DNA from: Hymenobacter arizonensis
Lineage (GTDB): Bacteria; Bacteroidota; Bacteroidia; Cytophagales; Hymenobacteraceae
Direction of reading: 5' to 3'
Length of the DNA: 64,000 bases
NCBI RefSeq assembly: GCF_900115775.1
Contig: NZ_FOXS01000001.1
Coordinates: 620,001 to 684,000, forward strand
Position 1 is the stretch's first letter. Each line of letters starts with the position of its first letter. Below the pieces are notes generated by a model, which saw nothing but the letters and a program-made list of their open reading frames with translations, did no database searches and was not told the origin of the DNA. The position numbers were made by a program, and so were the translations under genes. Positions 10,505-19,913 of this stretch are shown piece by piece.

Positions 10505-12322
10505 ATGACTGCTGAAACCTTGCTGCCTTCGCCCACTCCCACAAAACACATCTATGAGATGGGCCTGGTGGGCAACTGTGCCTTCCTCGCCCTCATCCGA
10601 AAAGACACGTCGGTGGCCTGGCTCTGCTGGCCGCGCTTCGATAGCAGCTTTGTGTTTGGCAGCCTGCTCGATTCCCGTAAAGGGGGCGAATGCAGTATCC
10701 TGCCGGCCGCTGGTGCCAACTTCAGCTCTGAGCAGTACTACCTGGAAAATACCAATGTGCTGTGCACCGAAATTACAACCGACGACGGCCGCTACCGCGT
10801 GACGGACTTTGCCCCGCGCTTCTCGCAATACGAGCGCTACTACAAGCCCCTCATGTTTATCCGCAAGCTGGAGCCGCTGGAAGGCGCTCCCCGCGTGCGG
10901 GTAACCTGCAACCCCGTGGGCGAATACGGCAGCAAGGAGCTGAGCCGCCGCCGCAGCTCCAACCACATTGCCTACCTCGGGCTGGAAGAGGAAATCCGCC
11001 TCACCACCAACATTCCGCTCACGTACGTGCTGGATGAAGAGGACTTTGCCCTCAACGAGCCCAAGTACCTGGTGCTGACCTATGGCGCTCCGCTGGAAGC
11101 TCCGTTGGAGAGCACGGCCGAACGGTTTCTGCGCAGCACCATTGAGTACTGGCGCAAGTGGGTGAAAAATATGAGCATTGGCAACTTTCACCAGGAGCAA
11201 GTCATCCGCTCGGCCCTGGCCCTGAAGGTGCACCAGTACGAGGACACCGGTGCAATTATTGCGGCCAGCACCACGAGCCTGCCCGAGGCCCCCGGCAGCA
11301 CCCGCAACTGGGACTACCGCTACTGCTGGATGCGCGACACGTATTACATCCTCACGGCGTTCAACAACATTGGTCACTTCGAGGAAATGGAGCGGTATTT
11401 TCACTACATCGCCAACATTTCGTCGAAAATTAAGGGCAAGTACCAGCCTCTGTACGGCATCAGTGGCGCCTCGGAGCTGGTAGAGCAGGAGCTTGATTTG
11501 GAAGGCTACATGGGCAACCAGCCCGTGCGCATTGGCAACGATGCCTACACCCATGTGCAAAACGACGTGTACGGGCAGGTGCTGGTGGCGCTGCTGCCGC
11601 TCTACGTCGACCAGCGCTTTGTCGACCCCGAACGGACCAACCCCGAAGCCCTCATGTACGAGGCACTGGGGCTGATAAAGGCCACCATGGACATGCCCGA
11701 CGCGGGCCTGTGGGAGTTCCGAAACCTGGCTCAGTACCACTGCTACACGTATCTCTTTCATTGGGCTGGCAGTCACGCCGCCCGCAAGGTGGCCCGCACC
11801 CTTGGCAACACCGCCATGGAGTCGCTTGCGACCGAGCTGAACGAAGAGGCAGCCCGCCGCATCGAGCAGTGCTATAGCCCTGAGCTAGGAGCCTACACCA
11901 ACGCCATTGGCTCGCCTCACCTTGATGCCAGCACTCTGCAGCTCATCCTCATGGGCTACCTCGACCCGCATTCTGAGCGGGCGCGCCGGCACCTCGAAGC
12001 CTTGGAGAAAGACTTAAAAACCAAAGAAGGTCTGTTTTACCGCTACCGCCACGCCGACGACTTTGGCACGCCCGAAACCACTTTCCTCATCTGCTCCTTC
12101 TGGTACGTGGAAGCACTGGCTGTAGTCGGCCGTGTCGACGATGCCATCCGGGAGTTTGAGAAGCTAATCGGCTACACCAACCACCTTGGCTTGCTTAGCG
12201 AAGATGTAGATGCCAAAACCGGGTCGCAATGGGGCAATTTCCCTCAGGCCTACAGCCACGTTGGGCTGATGAACGCCGCGTATCGCATTGCCAAAAAGCT
12301 GGACCGGCCCGGGTTTGTGTAA
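10505..12322 (+). CDS. GH15 family glycosidase (trehalase/glucoamylase-like)
   Basis: A 605-aa cytoplasmic alpha-glucosidase of family GH15; there is no signal peptide. The ATG at 10505 was chosen because the frame further upstream overlaps the terminator and MGLVGNCAFLALI then falls close to the N-terminus, as in homologues. The N-terminal beta-sandwich is followed by the (alpha/alpha)6 barrel with NWDYRYCWMRDTYY, GLWEFRN (acid Glu) and LLSEDVDAKTGSQWGNFPQA (base Glu). GH15 relatives of this sort hydrolyse trehalose or alpha-glucans. The trehalose-6-phosphate synthase/phosphatase fusion 2.3 kb away supports a trehalose-linked role. That assignment is inferred from context. Confidence 0.92.
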   Translation: MTAETLLPSPTPTKHIYEMGLVGNCAFLALIRKDTSVAWLCWPRFDSSFVFGSLLDSRKGGECSILPAAGANFSSEQYYLENTNVLCTEITTDDGRYRVTDFAPRFSQYERYYKPLMFIRKLEPLEGAPRVRVTCNPVGEYGSKELSRRRSSNHIAYLGLEEEIRLTTNIPLTYVLDEEDFALNEPKYLVLTYGAPLEAPLESTAERFLRSTIEYWRKWVKNMSIGNFHQEQVIRSALALKVHQYEDTGAIIAASTTSLPEAPGSTRNWDYRYCWMRDTYYILTAFNNIGHFEEMERYFHYIANISSKIKGKYQPLYGISGASELVEQELDLEGYMGNQPVRIGNDAYTHVQNDVYGQVLVALLPLYVDQRFVDPERTNPEALMYEALGLIKATMDMPDAGLWEFRNLAQYHCYTYLFHWAGSHAARKVARTLGNTAMESLATELNEEAARRIEQCYSPELGAYTNAIGSPHLDASTLQLILMGYLDPHSERARRHLEALEKDLKTKEGLFYRYRHADDFGTPETTFLICSFWYVEALAVVGRVDDAIREFEKLIGYTNHLGLLSEDVDAKTGSQWGNFPQAYSHVGLMNAAYRIAKKLDRPGFV

Positions 12323-12382
12323 GCCGTTTCAAGTGTCTACTGCCTCGTGGCTGTAGCCACGCTAAGGCTGCCACTTAAGCCA

Positions 12383-12415
12383 AGAGCCCCTTGCCCAAGC
12401 GAGGGGCTCTTTTTT
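12383..12415 (+). terminator. Terminator after GH15 gene
   Basis: Nine-bp stem agagcccct / aggggctct followed by a run of T. It also lies immediately downstream of the minus-strand coding remnant that ends at 12420. Confidence 0.85.
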
Positions 12416-12419
12416 GCGC

Positions 12420-12476
12420 CTAAATGCGGTCGTATTTGCCTCGGAAAATGGCAGCAATGCGCTCAAAATAAGTAGG
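12420..12476 (-). pseudogene. Short 3' remnant of an unidentified gene
   Basis: On the minus strand 18 codons read PTYFERIAAIFRGKYDRI and end in tag (12420-12422). They are preceded in frame by another tag and then by AT-rich DNA. The residue pattern looks like the genuine C-terminus of a protein, but no start or body remains. I do not recognise the family. Confidence 0.4.
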
Positions 12477-12860
12477 CTATAGGTATAACTTAAGGTTGTT
12501 GAAGCAAATGTTGAAAGACTCCAAATAGTTGAGCAGTCTAGCGATGCTTTGCTAGAAGGTTGTCGGCAAATAATATAATTACCTGCTAAAAATAAAATTT
12601 ACTGAATCAAACTCTTTGGTTGAGAAGGAAGCGAAATCCAGAATGATTTTAATTATCTGTAAATCAATTAAATGGCTTGATGAGTAGGGTCAAATAACAT
12701 TTGGAGTATATAGCATTCATCTTGTTTAAATCGGAATAATCATAAAAATTTAGGAAACGTTCAATTTTTTAAACTTAGGGTAATGCAATAAATTTGCTTA
12801 GTCAACCGCTCAGCTAATTAATAGCTACTAACGGTGTTTTGACTTATCTATTTATTCTAG

Positions 12861-14642
12861 GTGAAAGCATTAATTACTCTTCTTCTGGGGCTGCTATGCT
12901 TTACCAGCATGGCCCAAACGGGAATTGCGGTGCCCGAGCTGGCACACTGCGACGAATCGATGCAGGATTTCATGCGGCGCTGGAAGGTATTGGGGGCTTC
13001 GGTCGCGCTATCAAAGGACGGGCAGCTGGTGTATGACCGTGCTTTTGGCTACGCCGACGTGGACCGCACCGTGCCGCTGCAGCCCTACCACCTGATGCGG
13101 GTGGCCAGCATCTCGAAGAGCGTGACCGCGCTGGCTGTTATGAAGCTGGTGGAGCAAGGCAAGCTTACGCTTTCTCACAAAGTATTCGGCCCGACTGGCT
13201 ACCTCAAAGGCGCCGCTTATAACAAAGAGATTAAAGACCTGCGCTTGCACGAGGTGACCGTGCAGCAACTGCTGGAGCACACCGGGGGCTGGGACCGTGA
13301 CATTGGCTGCGACGGCTACGGCGGCTGCGACCCCATCGATTTCCCCACCCACGTGGCCAAGGTGATGCGCGTGCCCAACCCCGTGGGCGATTCCACCATC
13401 ATCCGGTACATGCTTCGGCAAGGCCTCAACTACGCCCCAGGCACCCGGTTTGCGTACTCAAACATTGGCTATTTGGTGTTGGGGAAAGTGGTGGAAGCCG
13501 TCACGCACCAGCTCTATGGCACTTGGGTGCGCCAAAACGTGCTCGAGCCCAGCGGCGTGCTCGAAGCCCACCTTGCCCAAAACCTGCCCACCGCCCGGCG
13601 CGAACGCGAAAGCGACTACCTCAGCCGGTCGAATATGATTTCGTGCTACAACACTGGCCTGAAAGTGCCAGCAGCCTACGGCGGATTTCAGGTAGAAGCC
13701 ATGAACGCACACGGCGGCTGGATGTTCTCGGCCCGCGACCTAGTGCGGCTGATTCTCGCGGCCGACGGCTCCGACACCCGGCCCGACTTGCTGGCGCCGG
13801 CCACGTTGAAAAGCATGACTACCCCCTCGGCCCTTACGCCTTGGTACAGCAAGGGTTGGATGGTAGATGGCCACAACTGGTGGCACACTGGCCTGCTCGA
13901 TGGTACTTCTACCCTGGTGATGCGTTCGGCCGGGGGCTACACCTGGGCCATTCTGCTGAACACTGACAACAACACTACTCAATTCTGGCACGAGCTCAAA
14001 GCCCTGGGGTGGAACTGGGTTGATAAGGCGCGTAAGTGGCCAGCACACAACCTTTTTGCGCCCGAACGCAATGCTTCCCAACTCGATGCCAGCGCTACTG
14101 ATTCGGCCCACGCCCATATCAGCTGGGCCAACGGCAACGGCTCCCATCGTCTGCTCCTGCTCAAGCCCAATGGCTGCAGCACAGCCTTTCCCGTGGATGG
14201 CACGGTGTATCCGGAAGGTAAAGTGCTAAGCGACGGAACGCTGGTGGTGGCCAACGGTACCGCCAGCGCGGCCCTGCTGCCCACCCTACAGCCGAGTATT
14301 ACCTATTATGCCCGGGTGGTGGAATACCGCCAGGACTCCACCACCAACAACCGCCCCGTATACACACTGGAGGGCAACGCCACCTTGGTGCTGCAACCCC
14401 AAGTACTGGCGCAAGAGCCGCCCCAGCTTGCCGTGTATACCGGCCCCGTACAGGGAGTTACGGGGGCTAGTGGCCGTCCGCAGCGGCCTTCGTCAGTCGC
14501 CAAGTCGCCCCGCCAAGCCCATGTGGCAGGCGACGTGCAGCCTGTGCGCAACGTGCCAACGAGACAGCAGCCGCCCAGCCCAGCGGTGCTGCACGTGCGG
14601 CGCACGGGTCGGGAAAGCAGCCTGCGCCTGGCCCGGCAGTAG
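12861..14642 (+). CDS. Secreted serine hydrolase, class C beta-lactamase / DD-peptidase fold
   Basis: Starts at GTG 12861, which puts a signal peptide (KALITLLLGLLCFTSMA) at the N-terminus. The catalytic set is visible: S-x-x-K at 83-86 (SISK), Y-S-N in FAYSNIGY, and H-T-G in WWHTGLLDG. It therefore belongs to the beta-lactamase/esterase/DD-carboxypeptidase superfamily; the true substrate is open. After the ~360-residue hydrolase domain comes an Fn3-like region (HAHISWANGNGSHRLLLLKP). The last ~60 residues are Arg/Pro/Ser-rich and resemble no domain, so the real C-terminus may have been lost by frameshift. It ends 25 bases from the convergent otsA-otsB stop. Confidence 0.85.
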   Translation: MKALITLLLGLLCFTSMAQTGIAVPELAHCDESMQDFMRRWKVLGASVALSKDGQLVYDRAFGYADVDRTVPLQPYHLMRVASISKSVTALAVMKLVEQGKLTLSHKVFGPTGYLKGAAYNKEIKDLRLHEVTVQQLLEHTGGWDRDIGCDGYGGCDPIDFPTHVAKVMRVPNPVGDSTIIRYMLRQGLNYAPGTRFAYSNIGYLVLGKVVEAVTHQLYGTWVRQNVLEPSGVLEAHLAQNLPTARRERESDYLSRSNMISCYNTGLKVPAAYGGFQVEAMNAHGGWMFSARDLVRLILAADGSDTRPDLLAPATLKSMTTPSALTPWYSKGWMVDGHNWWHTGLLDGTSTLVMRSAGGYTWAILLNTDNNTTQFWHELKALGWNWVDKARKWPAHNLFAPERNASQLDASATDSAHAHISWANGNGSHRLLLLKPNGCSTAFPVDGTVYPEGKVLSDGTLVVANGTASAALLPTLQPSITYYARVVEYRQDSTTNNRPVYTLEGNATLVLQPQVLAQEPPQLAVYTGPVQGVTGASGRPQRPSSVAKSPRQAHVAGDVQPVRNVPTRQQPPSPAVLHVRRTGRESSLRLARQ

Positions 14643-14667
14643 GCGGCAGTGACATCGGCGGTACTCC

Positions 14668-16842
<2,175 letters not shown>

Positions 16843-17180
16843 AGTGCGCTGGACAGATGGTTAATGCTTAAGCTTACGGTAGAGAAGAGCATTTAGCCGA
16901 ATTCTAGGGCTAGCAGCATCAGGCTCTGCGGCATCCGTTCTGCTCAGCCGGGCATGGCCAGTAGGCCAGCCAATTCAGCTTCGGCAGCCTGAAATCAGAA
17001 GTGGCCGCTTGCCTTGGGTGAAGCGGAGCCTTGCTTCTCGTGCTGTTACTGACAAACAGCTTTGGAGCCGGTTATTGTTATGATTTCCTCATCCAAAATG
17101 GCTTGGAAGCGGACCTTCACCATGCCCATATTCAGTGAGAAGGGGAGAAAAGGTTCGTCAGGCGCCCCTACCTTTGCGAC
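16843..17180. other. Intergenic region with promoter core at its end
   Basis: No convincing gene is present. The last 20 bases hold the promoter core of the next gene (17162-17176). A 27-codon minus-strand frame (about 17046-17129) is listed among the rejected items. Confidence 0.5.
17162..17176 (+). promoter_or_regulatory. -7 promoter box with repeated 15-mer
   Basis: GCGCCCCTACCTTTG contains the exact -7 element TACCTTTG (17169-17176), four bases before the ATG at 17181, so the transcript would be nearly leaderless. The identical 15-mer precedes dapA. Confidence 0.65.
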
Positions 17181-17384
17181 ATGGAATTTCAGAAAAAGAA
17201 GTACACATTTCGCGGCATGGACGGCTATGCCGGCTTCCGCCATGGCCAGGAATACGAGCTTGAACTAGGCATGACGCCCCCCGACGACGAACGCCCCGCC
17301 GAGGTGGTTATCATCAACCCGGTTTCCAAGGGGTGGATGTATTGCAGCAAGCAGGAGTTTACCCAGCGCTGGGAAAAGCGCTAG
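17181..17384 (+). CDS. Small hypothetical protein, 67 aa
   Basis: A short soluble protein (FQKKKYTFRGMDGYAGF ... NPVSKGWMYCSKQEFTQRWEKR) with no signal peptide or membrane segment. I recognise no family. It is treated as real because an exact -7 promoter box sits just before the ATG, a 21-bp perfect terminator follows 28 bases after the stop, and the composition is that of a folded domain (aromatic, charged and Gly residues alternating). It may be a small SH3- or OB-like beta-barrel; that is a guess. Confidence 0.7.
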   Translation: MEFQKKKYTFRGMDGYAGFRHGQEYELELGMTPPDDERPAEVVIINPVSKGWMYCSKQEFTQRWEKR

Positions 17385-17412
17385 CTGACCGACGCTAGCC
17401 TGCTAAGGAGCA

Positions 17413-17459
17413 AGCACGAAAAAGGCTCCGTCCCAGTAGGACGGAGCCTTTTTCGTGCT
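17413..17459 (+). terminator. Perfect 21-bp bidirectional terminator
   Basis: Bases 17413-17433 pair perfectly with 17439-17459 around a five-base loop, with A-rich and T-rich flanks on either side of the GC core. It serves the 67-aa gene and the convergent deacetylase gene. Confidence 0.92.
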
Positions 17460-17490
17460 CGATTAAGAACGATGCTGTCTTAACCCAATG

Positions 17491-18417
17491 CTAAAACGAC
17501 TGCACAATGTTGTTGCGCAGCGTCTTGGGGGTCCAGTAGCCGCTGGCGATGATGCGCCGAATGGTGAATAGCGGGTCGTTCTGGTCGCGCTTTTCGGCTA
17601 GGCTGAATGCCGCTACAAACCCACGCGACTTCAGCTCCGGGAAAGCTTCCGGGTTCCAGAGGCCGAAGGGGTAGGCGAAGTATTTGATTTTCTTGCCCGT
17701 GATGTCTTCCAGCGTTTTGGTGGGTTTCTCGATTTGAGTCACCCAGTCTTGTCCCTGGTACTTCTTCACGTTGTGGTGGTCCCAGGTGTGCGAACCGATG
17801 ACGTTGCCCTCGTCGGCGAGCTGCTTAATGTGGGCTTTGGTCATGTAGCGGGGGCGACCAATGCTCACGGTCATCACAAAGTACACGGCCTTGTAGCCGT
17901 ACTGCTCCAGCGTGGGGCGGGCCACCGTGAATTGGTCGAGGTCGGTATCGTCGAAGGTGAGCATGATGGGCTTGCTCGGCAGCGGGGCGCCCGTGGTGAG
18001 GTAGGCGTAGAGCTGGTCGGGCAGCACAGTGTGGTAGCCGGAATCGGCCAGCATCTTCATCTGGGCCTTGAACTGAGCCACTGGAATGATGTAGTCCTTA
18101 GCGCCTTTCGAGTCTTTGGCTGTCCAGTCGCGAATTTGGTGGTAGCACAAGATGGGCACTTGCGGGCGGGCCAGAATAGCGGTTGCATTGCGGGTGTTGG
18201 CAACCGGAATGGTGCTGGGGTCGGGCGCGGGCGTGGCGTTGGCTTCGTCGAGTGCGGTGGCGCGGGTGCCCGAGGTGCCGGCCTCGGCGGGGTCGGTGCC
18301 GGCAATGGCTTCAACGGTGGCGGAGCTAACGGCCGCTTCGCCGGTGGTGGCGGTTTTGGAATCGCAGGCAGCCACGGCAAGGGCCACCAGAAGGAGGGAA
18401 GCAGAAGTAAATTTCAT
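17491..18417 (-). CDS. Polysaccharide deacetylase lipoprotein (NodB fold)
   Basis: Start at 18417 gives MKFTSASLLLVALAVAACDSK, a lipoprotein signal with Cys at the lipobox; the frame upstream runs through the divergent promoter. The protein is 308 aa. After an Ala/Thr/Pro-rich linker comes a NodB carbohydrate esterase 4-like domain: ILCYHQIRDW, MLTFDDTD (catalytic and metal Asp) and IGSHTWDHH (metal His pair), then FAYPFG. It removes N-acetyl groups from an envelope or extracellular polysaccharide. It is divergent from dapA across a 131-bp gap containing an inverted repeat. Confidence 0.9.
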   Translation of the reverse strand: MKFTSASLLLVALAVAACDSKTATTGEAAVSSATVEAIAGTDPAEAGTSGTRATALDEANATPAPDPSTIPVANTRNATAILARPQVPILCYHQIRDWTAKDSKGAKDYIIPVAQFKAQMKMLADSGYHTVLPDQLYAYLTTGAPLPSKPIMLTFDDTDLDQFTVARPTLEQYGYKAVYFVMTVSIGRPRYMTKAHIKQLADEGNVIGSHTWDHHNVKKYQGQDWVTQIEKPTKTLEDITGKKIKYFAYPFGLWNPEAFPELKSRGFVAAFSLAEKRDQNDPLFTIRRIIASGYWTPKTLRNNIVQSF

Positions 18418-18428
18418 GGGGAGTGGGC

Positions 18429-18511
18429 CGCGTCGCACGCGTCCGCCGGGCGGGGCAGCTATAAAATTGGAGAAGTGCAGCGTGGGCATTGCGCCGGGCG
18501 CGTGCGACGCG
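18429..18511. repeat. Inverted repeat in deacetylase/dapA promoter region
   Basis: CGCGTCGCACGCG at 18429-18441 is the exact reverse complement of 18499-18511, with partial similarity continuing on both sides. The arms are 57 bases apart. The right arm directly abuts the dapA promoter core, so it may be an operator or another member of the palindromic intergenic repeats in this window. Confidence 0.65.
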
Positions 18512-18523
18512 CCCCTACCTTTG
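18509..18523 (+). promoter_or_regulatory. dapA promoter core
   Basis: The -7 box TACCTTTG lies at 18516-18523, embedded in the same 15-mer found before the 67-aa gene. A TTG at 18489-18491 lies 24 bases upstream of the box. The dapA ATG is 26 bases downstream. Confidence 0.65.
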
Positions 18524-18548
18524 TACAAAACTAACCCCATCCTTTTGC

Positions 18549-19433
18549 ATGAACAACTCTGGCACCCGTCTTCCTGCTTTTCATGGTACGGGCGTGGCCC
18601 TGGTCACGCCCTTCACCCCCGATTTTGCAGTGGACTACCCCGGGTGGCGCCGCTTGCTTGACTTCTGCATAGAAGGCGGCGTGGAATACCTCGTGGTGAA
18701 CGGCACCACCGGCGAGTCGCCCACCACCACGGCCGATGAAAAAGCCGAGCTCCTGCGCGTGGCCAAAGAACACGTGGCCGGCCGGCTGCCCTTGGTGTAC
18801 GGCATTGGCAGCAATGACACCGCCGCCGCCGTAGACCTATTGCGCAGCACCGACCTCACCGGCATTGCGGCTGTGCTTTCGGCCAGCCCCGCCTACAACA
18901 AGCCCACCCAGGCCGGCCTCGTGGCCCACTACCAACGCCTGGCCGACGCCAGCCCGGTGCCCGTGATACTATATAATGTGCCCGGCCGCACCGCTTCCAA
19001 CATCACTGCTGACACTACCCTGCGCCTGGCCCAGCACCCCAACATCATCGGTATTAAGGAAGCCAGCGGCAACATGGAGCAGTGCATGGCCATTGCTGCG
19101 GGCAAGCCAGCCGATTTCATGCTGCTTTCCGGCGACGACATGCTCACGCCCGCCCTCATCGCCTGTGGTGCCGAGGGCATCATTTCAGTGCTGGCCAATG
19201 CCTTCCCACATCGTTTTGGTACCATGACCCGTGCGGCCCTGGCCGGTGACTTTGCCGCTGCCCGCCGCGAGCTGTTCTACCTGCTGCCGCTCAATCCGCT
19301 CATGTACGAAGAGGCCAACCCGGTGGGCGTAAAAGCAGCGCTCGAAGCGTTGGGTGTATGCGGCAGCGCCGTGCGCCTGCCGCTGCTCGAGGCCACGCCG
19401 GGTCTCAAGGCTCGCATCGGGAAATTACTTTAG
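18549..19433 (+). CDS. dapA: 4-hydroxy-tetrahydrodipicolinate synthase
   Basis: Condenses pyruvate with aspartate semialdehyde in the first committed step of lysine and diaminopimelate synthesis. The 294-aa length is typical. The TIM barrel shows GTGVALVTPF, NGTTGESPTTT, LYNVPGRT (Tyr of the catalytic triad) and IIGIKEASG with the Schiff-base Lys. The ATG at 18549 follows the promoter core, and earlier in-frame codons would lie in it. The gene is a single unit with its own terminator at 19482-19533. Confidence 0.97.
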   Translation: MNNSGTRLPAFHGTGVALVTPFTPDFAVDYPGWRRLLDFCIEGGVEYLVVNGTTGESPTTTADEKAELLRVAKEHVAGRLPLVYGIGSNDTAAAVDLLRSTDLTGIAAVLSASPAYNKPTQAGLVAHYQRLADASPVPVILYNVPGRTASNITADTTLRLAQHPNIIGIKEASGNMEQCMAIAAGKPADFMLLSGDDMLTPALIACGAEGIISVLANAFPHRFGTMTRAALAGDFAAARRELFYLLPLNPLMYEEANPVGVKAALEALGVCGSAVRLPLLEATPGLKARIGKLL

Positions 19434-19481
19434 GCACCGCCCGCAACCCAGGCAGGGTACACGCCCGAAGCATATCAACAC

Positions 19482-19533
19482 AGAAGCCCCGGTGGGCTGG
19501 CTCCCTTGTAGGCCAGCCTGCCGGGGCTTCTTC
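19482..19533 (+). terminator. Terminator after dapA
   Basis: GAAGCCCCGGTGGGCTGG pairs with CCAGCCTGCCGGGGCTTC across about 12 bases, with a wobble and a mismatch, ending in TTC/TT. Confidence 0.8.
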
Positions 19534-19817
19534 ATTTGTGCTGGCAAGCATTTGCGTGAGGGTTCTGAATGAGCTGAACCAAGAGAAGTTAGATAGTCAA
19601 CTAATACGATTGGTCTCAGATGTATAACTAATTGTTAAACAATTGATTGTGATTATAAATATGAAATTTAAAATATTATATCTATTAGAATAAAGTTGAT
19701 AGTTGCCAATAAGTATGAAAATGAAATGGTGTTCTGTTTTTGCACTTATTATGAAAAGGTTCAATTATGTAAGTTTGCCTAGTAGAAATTCAATTTTAAA
19801 CTTTATGAAGTTAAATG

Positions 19818-19885
19818 TCTTGAATTATTATAAAAAAGCTGCTTAAATGTTGATATTTTAATCTAACGGCTCTATTGTAGCTTTG
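19818..19885 (+). promoter_or_regulatory. Second copy of the beta-helix promoter element
   Basis: 19818-19862 matches 7071-7115 without gaps, including TTATAAAAA and AATGTTGATATTTTAAT. TTG at 19850-19852 and the exact -7 box TAGCTTTG at 19878-19885 are 25 bases apart, as in the first copy. Sequence between the two boxes past 19862 is not conserved, which argues for selection on the element rather than recent duplication. Confidence 0.75.
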
Positions 19886-19913
19886 TGTATTGAATTTACA
19901 CAAGAGTTAGATT

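Larger units (their letters stand above)
12323..12860. other. Intergenic: terminator, coding remnant, AT-rich leader
   Basis: This 538-bp gap contains a hairpin terminator (12383-12415), a short minus-strand coding tail (12420-12476) and then about 380 bases of strongly AT-rich sequence up to the serine hydrolase start. No exact -7 box was found near that start. Confidence 0.6.
19434..19913 (+). promoter_or_regulatory. Terminator then long AT-rich leader
   Basis: There is no gene in 480 bp. The dapA terminator is at 19482-19533. From about 19570 the sequence is very AT-rich and ends in the promoter element shared with the first beta-helix gene (19818-19885). Confidence 0.6.

Noticed and set aside
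10364..11776. A 470-codon open frame on the minus strand
   Set aside because: Antisense to GH15 and runs through a strong terminator.
17046..17129. 27-codon minus-strand frame (MGMVKVRFQAILDEEIITIT...)
   Set aside because: Protein-like residues, but too short and without terminator or clear promoter; might be a remnant.
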